Source: Oceanicaulis sp. HTCC2633 (lineage in GTDB: Bacteria; Pseudomonadota; Alphaproteobacteria; Caulobacterales; Maricaulaceae). Taken from it: DNA of 64,000 bases. A program made the translations under genes and the position numbers. The notes beneath the pieces are model-generated. The model was given only the letters and a program-made list of their open reading frames with translations. It did not search any database and was not told where the DNA came from. Of this stretch, positions 16,921 to 26,054 are shown one piece after another. The DNA lies in the NCBI RefSeq assembly GCF_000152745.1, contig NZ_CH672428.1:2385425-2449424 (forward strand). The letters run 5' to 3'. The number at the start of each line of letters is the position of its first letter. Positions within the stretch are counted from its first letter, which is position 1.

Positions 16921-18210
16921 ATGAACGCACTGACCCTTTCGATCAGCGCGGCCGCCCTGCTTCTGGGCGCCGCGTTTCCCGCCTCGGCCCAGAGCCCGTC
17001 CCTGCTTGATGCCTCTCGCGCCCTGCGCGAGGAGATGCGCGCGGCCGCACAGATCGAGGACTTTGAAACCGCGCGTCGTCTGAACACTGCGGCGTTGTCG
17101 ATCCAGCCGGGCCACTCCGCCCTGCTCAATAACGCTGTCCTGCTGGCGGGTTTCGCGGGGGATGTGGACGGGCAGTTCGCGGCTCTCGAAGCGATGGCCG
17201 CAGCGGGGCTGAGCTATGATCTCGAGGCCTCCGTGCGCAATCTGGTCGAGCTTGAGACGGCGGATGCAGAGCGCATCGCCGCCTTGCGCACGGCGTTTGC
17301 GGAGAATGCGACGCCGGTGGGATCAGCGCGGCTTGTGGCGTCTCCGCCCCTGGGCGACGCCCTAATCGAGGCTCTGGCTGTCGATAACGAGACCGAGCGG
17401 GTGTATCTGGGCGGCGTCGCGGAACGCCGGATTTACCGGGTTGAACCTTTTGCGCCGTCCGAGTTCGAAGTATTCGCGGGTGAGGACGATCCCATTGGTT
17501 CGATCTTCGGCCTGGCCGCGGATCGGGTGAATGGTCGGCTCTATGCGGTGGAGGGCGTGGTTCCCCAGACCCCGCTCGGCGAGGGTGAAACCCCCGGAAC
17601 GGCGCTGCTGGCTCTGGATCTTGAAACCGGCGAGCTGATCGAGCGCTATACGATCGACGGCGCCGTGCGCATGGGCGATCTGACCGTGCGCGATGGCGTT
17701 GTCTTCGTCTCAGATGCCGACGGCGGCCGCATCTACCGACTGAATGGTCCGCGCGCCGAGCTGGAGCTTTACGCTGAAGATACGCGGTTCGCGTCGCTCC
17801 AGGGTCTGGCGCAAGCGCGCGGCGCGCTCTGGGTGGTCGACTATGCGCTGGGTCTGTGGCGGATCGATCCGGTGACCCGGCACGCGCATCTGCAACCCAG
17901 CCCCGAAAGCGCCAGCCTGATCGGCCTGGATGGCCTGGTGGCGGACCGGCTCGGGCGTTTGTTCGTGATCCGCAATGGCGCGGCCCCTGTTGGCGTGTTC
18001 GAGCTGGTGTTTGACGCGCAAAGCCGACTTGTCGGGATGGAGCCCGTGCTGACCGGCGATCCGCGGATCGGCGAGCCGACCACGGCGCGCGTCTCGGATG
18101 GCCGATTGTTCGTGAATGCGGATGCGCCCTGGGACCAGTTTCCTGAAGATGGCGCTGCGCCGGAAGGGCCACGCCGGACGCCGCAAATTCTCGCCGTTCC
18201 GATCCCGTAA
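16921..18210 (+). CDS. Periplasmic beta-propeller protein (SMP-30/NHL-like)
   Basis: 429 residues from ATG 16921. A signal peptide (residues 1-22, cleavage ASA|QS) is followed by a helical, TPR-like part (about 25-120, RRLNTAALSIQPGHSALLNNAVLLAG) and then propeller blades with repeated short motifs such as NGRLYAVEG, DGVVFVSDADGGRIYRL, GALWVVDYALGLWRID and GRLFVIRNGA. The blade motifs resemble SMP-30/gluconolactonase proteins, but no catalytic metal site could be assigned. The function is unknown. Stand-alone gene 63 bases before ftsK. Confidence 0.7.
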   Translation: MNALTLSISAAALLLGAAFPASAQSPSLLDASRALREEMRAAAQIEDFETARRLNTAALSIQPGHSALLNNAVLLAGFAGDVDGQFAALEAMAAAGLSYDLEASVRNLVELETADAERIAALRTAFAENATPVGSARLVASPPLGDALIEALAVDNETERVYLGGVAERRIYRVEPFAPSEFEVFAGEDDPIGSIFGLAADRVNGRLYAVEGVVPQTPLGEGETPGTALLALDLETGELIERYTIDGAVRMGDLTVRDGVVFVSDADGGRIYRLNGPRAELELYAEDTRFASLQGLAQARGALWVVDYALGLWRIDPVTRHAHLQPSPESASLIGLDGLVADRLGRLFVIRNGAAPVGVFELVFDAQSRLVGMEPVLTGDPRIGEPTTARVSDGRLFVNADAPWDQFPEDGAAPEGPRRTPQILAVPIP

Positions 18211-18223
18211 AGACTGTGGTCGG

Positions 18224-18238
18224 TTAACGGCGATTAAC
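18224..18238 (+). promoter_or_regulatory. CtrA-like TTAA pair upstream of ftsK
   Basis: TTAA at 18224-18227 and TTAAC at 18234-18238, separated by six bases, 36 bases before the ftsK start. The Caulobacter CtrA site is TTAA-N7-TTAA, so the spacer is one base short. Low confidence. Confidence 0.25.
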
Positions 18239-18273
18239 CCGTCAGGAAGACTCTCTGAGGCAGTCTGGGAGCC

Positions 18274-20742
18274 ATGACCATGGCCGCCGACCCTTCTGCT
18301 GATTCTGACGCGCCGGTGCGACGCAAGCCCGGCCTGATCGCCCGTGTGCGCACGGCGCTGATCGGGGCTTTGATGAGTGCTCTTGGCGTCTTCCTGATCC
18401 TGTCGACGCTGTCCCATAACCCGCTGGACCCCAGCCTGAATGTCGCCACCGGCCGCGCGCCGAGCAACTGGCTGGGCGCGCCGGGCGCGATCGCGTCCGA
18501 CCTTCTGTTGCTGTTGATGGGGTGGGCTGGCGCTGCGGCTGCGCTGGCGATCCTCGCCTGGGGGCTGATCCTGCTGGCGCGGGGGCCGCGCGGTCGGTCC
18601 AAGACGGTCTCCACCTTCCGCTTTCTGGCGGGGCTGATCGGCATCTGTGGGTTCGCCATGGCGGTATCGGCGCTGCCTCTGCCTGTGAACTGGCCCTTTG
18701 GAGCCGGGCTGGGCGGGCTTGTGGGCGATGCGCTGCTGGGCGGCGTGCAGGGGCTGGCTGATGAGGTCAGCGCGCCGGGCGGTCGGGTGATCGCAGGCGC
18801 GTTGGGCCTGGTGCTGGCGGTGTTCGGCGTGTTCTTCTGCTTTGGCCTGACCGTGCGTGACCTGACCGCGGCGCGCGATGCGGCCGAGCTGGTCTGGGCG
18901 ACTGTGCGTGTCTGGATCGATCAGGCGATCGGGGCCATTCCGCGCGCCTGGGGGCGCGGCGAGATTGAAATCGAGACACCGCCAGAGCCTGATGGCCGCG
19001 CGGAAACCGCGCCCGCATTTCTCAAACGCAGCCGCGCCCCTGATGGTGCGGCCCGCAAGGCGCCGCGCATCAATCGCGACCCGGTCGAGGTCGAGGCTGA
19101 TGAGGATGACGACGACATGCCCGACACCGGCGCGCCGGCGCGTCCGAACCCGGTGAAAGTCGCGCGCAAGAAAAGCGTCAAGGAATCCGACCGCGAAGCG
19201 CGCGAGATGCAGGGGGCGCTGCCCTTCAGCGACAATAGCTCCGGTTTCGAACTGCCGCGCCTTGACCTTCTGGCGCCCGCCCCGCCGCGCGCGGACACCG
19301 TGGACGCCGAGGCGCTGGCCCAGAACGCCGAGTTGCTGACCGGCGTGCTGGCGGACTTCGGCGTCAAGGGCGAAGTGGTTCAGGTGCGCCCCGGTCCGGT
19401 CGTGACGCTCTACGAGCTGGAGCCCGCGCCGGGCGTGAAGACCAGCCGGGTGATCAATCTGGCGGATGACATCGCCCGCTCCATGGCGGCCGTGGCCTGC
19501 CGGGTGTCGGTGGTGCCGGGGCGGAACGCCATCGGCATCGAGCTTCCCAATCAGCATCGTGAAACCGTCTTCCTGCGCGCGCTGCTCGCTTCGCGTCATT
19601 TCGAGACGGCGAAAGCCGAGCTGCCCATGGCGCTGGGCGAGACCATTGGCGGCGAACCCTTCACCGCCGATCTCGCCAAAATGCCCCATCTCCTGATCGC
19701 GGGGACCACCGGGTCGGGCAAGTCGGTGGGCGTGAACGCCATGATCCTGTCGCTCTTGTACCGGCTGCCGCCGGAAGAGTGCCGACTGATCATGATCGAC
19801 CCGAAAATGCTGGAATTGTCGGTCTATGACGGCATCCCGCATCTTCTCAGCCCGGTGGTGATCGATCCCAAGAAAGCCGTCGCGGCGCTGAAATGGACCG
19901 TGCGCGAAATGGAGTCGCGCTATCTGAAGATGTCCAAGGTCGGCGTCCGCAACATGAAGGGCTTCAACGAGAAGGCCCGCGAGGCGCGAGAGGCGGGCGA
20001 GGTGCTGTCGCGCACCGTGCAGACCGGCTTTGATCGCGAGAGCGGCGAGCCGGTGTACGAGACCGAGACGATCGAGCCCGATCCCATGCCCTATATCGTC
20101 GTGGTGATCGACGAGATGGCCGACCTGATGATGGTCGCCGGCAAGGAGATCGAGGGCGCGATCCAGCGACTGGCGCAGATGGCGCGGGCGGCGGGCATCC
20201 ATCTGATCATGGCGACCCAGCGGCCGTCCGTGGACGTGATCACCGGCACCATCAAGGCGAACTTCCCGACCCGCATCAGCTATCAGGTCACCTCCAAGAT
20301 CGACTCGCGCACCATTCTGGGCGAGCAGGGCGCCGAGCAGCTTCTGGGCATGGGCGATCTTCTCTACATGGCCGGCGGCGGCCGCATCCGGCGCCTGCAT
20401 GGCCCGTTTGTCTCCGACCGGGAGGTCGAGGATGTGGCCAATTTCCTCAAATCCCAGGGCGCGCCGGAATATCTCGACGCCGTCACCGAGGATCTGGATG
20501 AAGAGGGCGGCGAGGGCGGTCTGGATCTTGTGGGCGGCGGTTCCGGCGATGACCTGTTTGACCAGGCGGTCGCCGTTGTGGCGCGGGATCGCAAGGCCTC
20601 CACGAGCTATATCCAGCGTCGTCTGCAGATCGGCTATAACCGCGCTGCGACCCTGATCGAGCGGATGGAGGATGAGGGCATGATCGGCCCCGCCGACCAT
20701 GCCGGCAAGCGCGAGATCTTCCTGCCTGAACACGGCGATTAG
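18274..20742 (+). CDS. ftsK: DNA translocase FtsK
   Basis: 822 residues. It pumps DNA at the division septum and coordinates dimer resolution and terminus segregation. The N-terminal part has four membrane helices (about 25-205), a polar linker follows (about 210-350), then the RecA-like motor with Walker A GTTGSGKSVGVN (around 475-486) and Walker B VVVIDEMADLMM (around 607-618), and last the winged-helix gamma domain that reads KOPS sites (about 755-820, RRLQIGYNRAATLIERMEDEG). The linker is short compared with the E. coli protein (1,329 residues), as usual in alphaproteobacteria. ATG 18274 is followed by a second ATG two codons later; either would serve. Confidence 0.98.
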   Translation: MTMAADPSADSDAPVRRKPGLIARVRTALIGALMSALGVFLILSTLSHNPLDPSLNVATGRAPSNWLGAPGAIASDLLLLLMGWAGAAAALAILAWGLILLARGPRGRSKTVSTFRFLAGLIGICGFAMAVSALPLPVNWPFGAGLGGLVGDALLGGVQGLADEVSAPGGRVIAGALGLVLAVFGVFFCFGLTVRDLTAARDAAELVWATVRVWIDQAIGAIPRAWGRGEIEIETPPEPDGRAETAPAFLKRSRAPDGAARKAPRINRDPVEVEADEDDDDMPDTGAPARPNPVKVARKKSVKESDREAREMQGALPFSDNSSGFELPRLDLLAPAPPRADTVDAEALAQNAELLTGVLADFGVKGEVVQVRPGPVVTLYELEPAPGVKTSRVINLADDIARSMAAVACRVSVVPGRNAIGIELPNQHRETVFLRALLASRHFETAKAELPMALGETIGGEPFTADLAKMPHLLIAGTTGSGKSVGVNAMILSLLYRLPPEECRLIMIDPKMLELSVYDGIPHLLSPVVIDPKKAVAALKWTVREMESRYLKMSKVGVRNMKGFNEKAREAREAGEVLSRTVQTGFDRESGEPVYETETIEPDPMPYIVVVIDEMADLMMVAGKEIEGAIQRLAQMARAAGIHLIMATQRPSVDVITGTIKANFPTRISYQVTSKIDSRTILGEQGAEQLLGMGDLLYMAGGGRIRRLHGPFVSDREVEDVANFLKSQGAPEYLDAVTEDLDEEGGEGGLDLVGGGSGDDLFDQAVAVVARDRKASTSYIQRRLQIGYNRAATLIERMEDEGMIGPADHAGKREIFLPEHGD

Positions 20743-20747
20743 GCCGG

Positions 20748-20763
20748 TTATTTCACCGTTAAC
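20748..20763 (+). promoter_or_regulatory. CtrA-like box upstream of the 377-residue gene
   Basis: TTAT (20748-20751), seven bases, TTAAC (20759-20763): one mismatch from TTAA-N7-TTAAC with the correct spacer. It lies in the 101-base gap between ftsK and the next gene. Possible cell-cycle control; inference only. Confidence 0.35.
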
Positions 20764-20843
20764 TCTGTTGGCCGCTTTCGCTGGCGCAGCACGGGTCTTT
20801 CCCGCACTCTGGACCGTCGAGTGGGGTAGGAGCGGGCTTATCT

Positions 20844-21977
20844 ATGTTCAGTCGCCGTCCATATGATCTCAAAAATCTCATGCGCGGCGGCGCCTCGCCG
20901 CGGGTGCTTGATCTGTACGGCCTGCACAAGCGCTTCCCCGATCTCGCCCAGACGCCGAATCCGCTCTTCCGCCATCGCGGGCTGAACCGCTGTTTCCTGA
21001 TCAAGCACAATCTGCGCCGCAATGAGCGCTCGCTGGTGCGGTCGGGCCGCAATATCGTCACCAAGCTGGTGCTGCCGATCGATCCGCGCGATCCGGGCGC
21101 GGGCGCGTTCTGGACCTTCATCGAGGCGCCCAATCTGGAAGCCTGGCTTGAAGAGGCGCTGGGCCGGGACCGCAATCTCTATGAGGAAGAATTCTCAGAG
21201 GATGTGCGCACGCTGTCGCGGCTGAAATCGGCCCCGGCGTTCGACCCGTTCCTTCTGGAGGCGCTGTTTCCCGAGCGCGAACTTGACCCGCGCTATTTCA
21301 CCATGGCCAAGGCTGACGAGGCCGAGTTCAAGATGTTCGCCGCTCGCCATATGGCTGATATTTCCGCCAAGGCGCTGGGTGAAACCAGCACCCGCAAGCG
21401 ACCCGAGCGCTTGGCTGCCGTCCTGTTCAACGCCAAGAGCCACGCCCAGCGTGAAGACCTGCGCAACGCCCTGCGCATGGACCCCGAGGATTTCACCGTC
21501 GGCGTCTTCGGCTGGAAGGGGCTCCTGTATTACTTCTGGCGCATGAACGTCATTACCGAGGGATTGGCGGGCTTCCTGCGCGATCTGGCGCGGCTCGAGA
21601 AGGAGGACGCCTCCGCGCCCTTCCGTCCGCTGGCGGCGCCCATCAGCCGTATCCGCCGATCGGTGCGCCTGCGCTGGGAAGACCTCAAGGCGGGCCGCGA
21701 GAACTATTATCGCGTCGTTTCGGCCTTCCTGGATGATGGCGACCCGATCGCCATGCGCATGCTGTTGCTGAAGGCGCCGAACCTGTTCAGCCGGATCGGC
21801 GATGATGTGGGCTCGCTGACCCATCTCACCACCTACTGGAATTACTGGCGGCGCCAGCGCGGCGAGGGGATCATCCGCCACGAAATGGCGACCACGCTCC
21901 TGCCTGATCTGGCAGGCGACATCGCCCGCGATCTCGACGACGACATGCCCCTCTATCTCAAGCGCGGCGTGGCCTAG
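20844..21977 (+). CDS. Conserved-looking protein of unknown function after ftsK
   Basis: 377 residues; I do not recognise it. It is soluble, rich in Arg, Leu and Phe, with no signal peptide or membrane helix. The N-terminal part is basic (MFSRRPYDLKNLMRGG, HRGLNRCFLIKHNLRRNERSLVRSGRNIVTK), suggesting contact with nucleic acid or membrane phosphates; the rest is helical. A paired-acid motif (DIARDLDDDMPLYLKRG) ends the chain. AGGAG stands eleven bases before ATG 20844. Codon use matches its neighbours and the frame is clean, so it is a real gene. In many alphaproteobacteria lolA follows ftsK; this protein shows none of the LolA features. Confidence 0.65.
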   Translation: MFSRRPYDLKNLMRGGASPRVLDLYGLHKRFPDLAQTPNPLFRHRGLNRCFLIKHNLRRNERSLVRSGRNIVTKLVLPIDPRDPGAGAFWTFIEAPNLEAWLEEALGRDRNLYEEEFSEDVRTLSRLKSAPAFDPFLLEALFPERELDPRYFTMAKADEAEFKMFAARHMADISAKALGETSTRKRPERLAAVLFNAKSHAQREDLRNALRMDPEDFTVGVFGWKGLLYYFWRMNVITEGLAGFLRDLARLEKEDASAPFRPLAAPISRIRRSVRLRWEDLKAGRENYYRVVSAFLDDGDPIAMRMLLLKAPNLFSRIGDDVGSLTHLTTYWNYWRRQRGEGIIRHEMATTLLPDLAGDIARDLDDDMPLYLKRGVA

Positions 21978-22001
21978 CCCGGTTTTCCTGTCCATCTCAA
22001 A

Positions 22002-22088
22002 ATGTCATCCCCCGCTTAATGCAGGGGATACATGCCCGTTGCCGTGATCACAGGTCACGACATGGGTTCGCCGGATGAACCGGCGAAC
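22002..22088 (+). repeat. Cluster of three hairpins in an intergenic region
   Basis: Three inverted repeats follow one another: 22002-22033 (ATGTcATCCCC with GGGGATACAT), 22043-22059 (CGTGA with TCACG) and 22066-22088 (GTTCGCCGG with CCGGCGAAC, loop ATGAA). None has a T tract. The gap 21978-22206 holds no gene. The arrangement resembles REP-type intergenic elements; it could also be an mRNA-stabilising 3' end for the upstream gene. Confidence 0.5.
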
Positions 22089-22206
22089 GCCAGGATTTCA
22101 GGACCGCTTTTTACCTTGAGAGCTGAGACCCGGGCTTTGCGTCGTGCTTGGCCCGCCGCTTGCAGACACCTTGATGAAACGTGAACGCGTTTATGGAGGT
22201 GTGCCA

Positions 22207-23379
22207 ATGCGAGATCGGATCCGGGTTCTGGACGCTTTGCGCGGTTTTGCCGTGCTGGGGCTTCTGATTGCTCACTTCCCTTCGACTGGCGGGACGAACT
22301 TTGCGTTCTCCGACCCGCGTCTTCTGGGCGAAGGCCCGATGGCGATGGGCTTGTGGGCGACGCAGGCGGTGTTCATCGATGCGGTGATGCGCGGCGTGTT
22401 CGCCAGCCTGTTCGGCGCCTCCATGGCGATCCTGCTCTTTGGCTCAGGCGATCCGCTGACCCGCAGGGCGGGCTTTGTGATCCGCTGTATCGGCCTGTTC
22501 GTGCTGGGCGTTGTGCATATGAGCCTGCTGGCCTGGTCGTCTGATATTCTGGCGATCTACGCCGTCGCGGGCATGGGCGTGCTGATCCTGTCCTGGCTGC
22601 CGCCGCGTTATCTCTTCGCTTGCGCCGCTGTGGGCTGGGCCGTGGTGGTCTTCTATGCGGGCTATCGCGAGATCGGGACCGAAACCCCCAGCTATGCCGA
22701 GATGATGGCGGTGCAGACCTTCCACGCCGAGGGGTATTGGCCGCACGTTCAGGCCTCTGTTCAGACCTGGATCGCGATGATGACCAACGCCTCCGTCCTG
22801 GGACGGATCGCGGAAGCGGGCGGCTATATGCTGCTGGGTCTGGGGCTGATGCGCTCGGGCGCGTTGAACCTGTCAGGCGAAACCCTGCGTCGCGTGGTGC
22901 TGGTGTCAGGTCTTGTGGGGATTCCGCTGGCGCTCGGCACGGCGATCCATGGCGCGCTGGCGGGCTTTGTCTTTGATGTCAGCCTGCACCCGGTCATGCG
23001 CTTTTCCAAACCCTTCATCGTGATCTTCCTGCTGTCCGGTTTCGTGCTCGCCATGCGTGCGCCCATGTTTGCGCAGGTCAGCAAGGTGATCTTCGAGCCG
23101 GTCGGGAAGATGGCGCTGACCGGCTATATGGGCAGCTCGCTGATGATGCTTTGGCTGTTCACCGGCTTTGGCCTCAATCTCTACGGCCAGTTCGATCGGG
23201 TCGCCCTGTGGGGGCTGATGATCCCGGCCGGCGGTTTTGTGATCCTCGTCTGCAATCTCTGGCTTTCCCGCTTCAGGCAGGGGCCGATGGAGAAATTGCT
23301 GCGCGTGTTCATCGATAGCGGGACGGCATTGATCATGCCGGTCATCAAGCCCCGCTCACGGACCCTGCCGGCGGAGTAG
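22207..23379 (+). CDS. DUF418/YeiB-family membrane protein
   Basis: 390 residues from ATG 22207 (GGAGG seven bases upstream; an earlier frame start lacks one). It begins RIRVLDALRGFAVLGLLIAHF, the acyltransferase-3-like opening of YeiB proteins, has about nine to ten hydrophobic helices, and ends in the DUF418 region (about 220-375, KMALTGYMGSSLMMLWLFTGFGL). The function of the family is not established; transport or acyl transfer at the inner membrane has been proposed. It stands alone, convergent with argG. Confidence 0.85.
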   Translation: MRDRIRVLDALRGFAVLGLLIAHFPSTGGTNFAFSDPRLLGEGPMAMGLWATQAVFIDAVMRGVFASLFGASMAILLFGSGDPLTRRAGFVIRCIGLFVLGVVHMSLLAWSSDILAIYAVAGMGVLILSWLPPRYLFACAAVGWAVVVFYAGYREIGTETPSYAEMMAVQTFHAEGYWPHVQASVQTWIAMMTNASVLGRIAEAGGYMLLGLGLMRSGALNLSGETLRRVVLVSGLVGIPLALGTAIHGALAGFVFDVSLHPVMRFSKPFIVIFLLSGFVLAMRAPMFAQVSKVIFEPVGKMALTGYMGSSLMMLWLFTGFGLNLYGQFDRVALWGLMIPAGGFVILVCNLWLSRFRQGPMEKLLRVFIDSGTALIMPVIKPRSRTLPAE

Positions 23380-23439
23380 ATGCCTGGCGGGGCGTTGAGG
23401 GGCGCCCCCGCCGCATCGTTTCAATCTCTGTTGGCGCGT

Positions 23440-23469
23440 GCGTCCCCGGCTACTGGGTGCCGGGGACGC
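23440..23469. repeat. Perfect inverted repeat between convergent genes
   Basis: GCGTCCCCGGC (23440-23450) and GCCGGGGACGC (23459-23469) form an 11-base stem with an eight-base loop, between the ends of the DUF418 gene and argG. No T tract follows on either strand, so it is not a textbook terminator. It may still act as a transcript end, or belong to a dispersed repeat with TCCCC/GGGGA arms. Confidence 0.6.
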
Positions 23470-23493
23470 ATCGATTCCAGGGCTTGCAGAGCC

Positions 23494-24720
23494 CTAGTCG
23501 TTCTCGCCGAGGCGATGCTTGCGCTGGGCGATCAGCTTCAGACGCAGGGCGTTCAGGCGAATGAAGCCTTCGGCGTCCTTCTGGTCGTACACATCGTCTT
23601 CCTCGAAGGTGACGTGCTCGAGCGAGTAGAGCGAGTGCGGGGAAGACCGGCCCACGACCAGCACATTGCCCTTGTAGAGCTTGAGGCGCACCTCGCCGGT
23701 CACATGGCGCTGGGAATGGTCTATGGCGGCCTGGAGCATTTCGCGCTCGGGGCTGAACCAGAAGCCGTTGTAGACGAGCTTGGCGTATTTGGGCATCAGC
23801 TCGTCCTTGAGGTGCATGGCGCCGCCATCGAGGGTCAGCTGTTCGATGCCGCGATGGGCCGCCATCAGGATCGTGCCGCCGGGCGTCTCATAGATGCCGC
23901 GCGATTTCATGCCGACAAAGCGGTTCTCGACCAGATCCAGACGGCCAATGCCGTGCTTGGCGCCCAGTTCGTTGAGTTTGGTCAGGATCGTCGCCGGGCT
24001 CATCGCCTCGCCATTGATGCTGACCGCATCGCCGCGCTCAAAGCCGATGGTGACGTATTCGGGCTGGTCGGGCGCATCCTCGGGGTGCTGGGTGCGCAGG
24101 CAGACCTCGTTGAAGGCCTCTTCGGCCGGGTCTTCCAGCATCTTGCCCTCTGAGGAGGTGTGCCACAGGTTCGCATCCACCGAGAACGGCGCTTCACCGC
24201 GCTTGTCGGACGGGACCTCGATGCCGTTCTCTTCGGCATAGGCAATGAGTTTGGTGCGGGAATTGAGATCCCATTCGCGCCAGGGCGCGATCACTTTCAG
24301 GCTGGGATCCAGAGCCGCCACGCCCAGCTCGAAACGCACCTGGTCATTACCCTTGCCGGTGGCGCCGTGGGCGACGGCGTCCGCGCCGGTTTCATGGGCG
24401 ATCTCGACAAGGCGCTTGGAGATCAGCGGCCGGGCGATGGAGGTGCCCAGCAGGTACTGGCCTTCATACACGGCGTTGGCGCGGACCATCGGGTAGACGT
24501 AATCGCGCACGAATTCCTCGCGCAGGTCATCGATATAGATGTCCTTGATGCCCGCCTTTTCCGCCTTTCGTCGCGCCGGCTCCAGCTCTTCGCCCTGACC
24601 GAGGTCAGCGGTGAAGGTCACCACTTCGGCCTGATAGGCGTCCTGCAGCCATTTGAGAATGACCGAGGTGTCCAGCCCGCCCGAATAGGCGAGCACGATT
24701 TTCTTGATGTTCTGGCTCAT
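23494..24720 (-). CDS. argG: Argininosuccinate synthase
   Basis: 408 residues, the normal length. It joins citrulline and aspartate with ATP in arginine synthesis. The N-terminal PP-loop AYSGGLDTS (about 11-19) binds ATP, and the family blocks [31 protein letters not shown]-like and [32 protein letters not shown] are all present. ATG 24720 gives the typical start [15 protein letters not shown]; an upstream start would add five residues. No other arg gene is nearby, as is common in alphaproteobacteria. Confidence 0.98.
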   Translation of the reverse strand: MSQNIKKIVLAYSGGLDTSVILKWLQDAYQAEVVTFTADLGQGEELEPARRKAEKAGIKDIYIDDLREEFVRDYVYPMVRANAVYEGQYLLGTSIARPLISKRLVEIAHETGADAVAHGATGKGNDQVRFELGVAALDPSLKVIAPWREWDLNSRTKLIAYAEENGIEVPSDKRGEAPFSVDANLWHTSSEGKMLEDPAEEAFNEVCLRTQHPEDAPDQPEYVTIGFERGDAVSINGEAMSPATILTKLNELGAKHGIGRLDLVENRFVGMKSRGIYETPGGTILMAAHRGIEQLTLDGGAMHLKDELMPKYAKLVYNGFWFSPEREMLQAAIDHSQRHVTGEVRLKLYKGNVLVVGRSSPHSLYSLEHVTFEEDDVYDQKDAEGFIRLNALRLKLIAQRKHRLGEND

Positions 24721-24852
24721 GGCGCGTCCCGGCATGAAAGGTTGTAAACGGCCGGCAACTTAGACCCTGCCGCACTGCAGCGAAAGCGTCAGGTGCTTTA
24801 CGGACTCAGAAACCTATGTGTGCAGTCTGGGCTGAGAAAAAGGAGCCCGCTT

Positions 24853-25389
24853 ATGTCTGAGACCCCCACAGGGGCGTGCTGCTCGATCATTGCCGATCCG
24901 TCTCGGGTGGATGCCGTCAGGACGATTTCAGACGCAAATCCAGATCCGCGTGAAGATCTGGATACGCTCGCACGTCTGACGGCGTTCGCCTTCAAGGCGC
25001 CGATCTGCGTGATCTCGCTGGTCAGCGATACCCGTGTTCGCTTCGTCGGCAAGTTCGGACTGGACGCCTGCGAGGTGGCGCTGGATGAATCCCTGTGCAC
25101 GCAAGTGATCTGCCGGGACGGGCCTGTCGAGGTCCTGAACCTGTCGACCGATCCGGAGCTGTGCGACCATCCGGTTGCTGTCGGCCCGCCGTTCGTGCGC
25201 GCCTATTGCGGCCAGCCCCTGCTCTCGCCGGAGGGGCTGAATATCGGCGCCGTTGCAGTGGTCGACACCGCACCCTTCTTCCGCTTTACGGACGAGGATC
25301 GAGAGGCGCTGAAGGCTGCGACCGAGACCGCGCGTCGTCTGCTGTTCGGGAATCGTCTGCAGTCCGCTCAATCCGAAGCGGCGGAATAG
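24853..25389 (+). CDS. GAF-domain protein
   Basis: 178 residues from ATG 24853, with AAGGAG seven bases upstream. Residues about 35-165 form a GAF domain of the kind found in phytochrome-like and stand-alone sensor proteins (RLTAFAFKAPICVISLVSDTRVRFVGKFGLD, CTQVICRDGPVEVLNLSTDPE, YCGQPLLSPEGLNIGAVAVVDT). Cysteines at the CTQVIC positions could carry redox or ligand function. No output domain is attached, so it may signal by protein contact. Its last 22 bases overlap the end of the convergent sdpI-like gene. Confidence 0.82.
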   Translation: MSETPTGACCSIIADPSRVDAVRTISDANPDPREDLDTLARLTAFAFKAPICVISLVSDTRVRFVGKFGLDACEVALDESLCTQVICRDGPVEVLNLSTDPELCDHPVAVGPPFVRAYCGQPLLSPEGLNIGAVAVVDTAPFFRFTDEDREALKAATETARRLLFGNRLQSAQSEAAE

Positions 25390-26054
25390 GTGTCCCGGTC
25401 CGGATCGTTCTTCCAGACCCAGTAGGACAGGCCCACGCTGACCCCGGCCAGTGTGGTGACCGTGACGCCGAGAACCGTGAACGCGACCGTTGGCGGCGTC
25501 AGCAGAAAGCTGAGCGCGGAGATCGCGCCGCCGCCCATCATCAAACGCCCGCCCCATCGATGGGTGACGTCCCATGACTTGTCCGAGGACAGGGTCCAGG
25601 GCGTGCGGATGCCGATCAGCCAGTTGGGGCGTGTCTTGGACAGGACATTGCCCAGCACCGCCAGAAGCACGGCGCAGGCGAAACCGATGAAGGGGCCGGG
25701 CGTCTGAGCGCTCTCGATACGTTCGAGAGCCGTCAGCGTGATCAGGGCCTGTGCGGCCGCCATGACCCAGATCACCCCGGACCAGACCGTCAGGACCGCA
25801 GGCTCGGAACGGCGGATGTTCTCGCCGCGCGGGTCGATCAGCGGCATCAGGCTGAAGAGGGCGCAGATGAAGAGCGTCATCGCGGGCAGGAGGACGAACC
25901 CCTCCAGCTTGCCGCTCATGCGATCGGGCGCGCCGTCGAGACCGAAATGCACGGGGATCGGCGCGTCCGGGGCGGTTCCGAGCCAGCCCCAGATCGAGAG
26001 GGCCAGCATCAGCGCGAAGGGCGGCAAGGCGTAAACGAGGCCTTTGCGGATCAT
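25368..26054 (-). CDS. SdpI-family membrane protein with DUF1648
   Basis: 228 residues with about six membrane helices. The N-terminal DUF1648 motif (APDAPIPVHFGLDGAPDRM, where PxHF is diagnostic) is followed by the SdpI domain with NWLIGIRTPWTLSSDKSWDVTHR near residues 140-165. In Bacillus subtilis SdpI gives immunity to the SdpC toxin and sequesters the repressor SdpR. Most bacterial homologues lack an sdpC gene and their role is unknown; none is seen here. It overlaps the regulator gene upstream by ATGA, so the two are translationally coupled. Confidence 0.9.
   Translation of the reverse strand: MIRKGLVYALPPFALMLALSIWGWLGTAPDAPIPVHFGLDGAPDRMSGKLEGFVLLPAMTLFICALFSLMPLIDPRGENIRRSEPAVLTVWSGVIWVMAAAQALITLTALERIESAQTPGPFIGFACAVLLAVLGNVLSKTRPNWLIGIRTPWTLSSDKSWDVTHRWGGRLMMGGGAISALSFLLTPPTVAFTVLGVTVTTLAGVSVGLSYWVWKNDPDRDTYSAASD

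Noticed and set aside
17710-20733. 1,007-codon minus-strand frame across ftsK
   Set aside because: Composition is His/Arg/Gln rich and no motif is present; ftsK on the plus strand explains the region fully.
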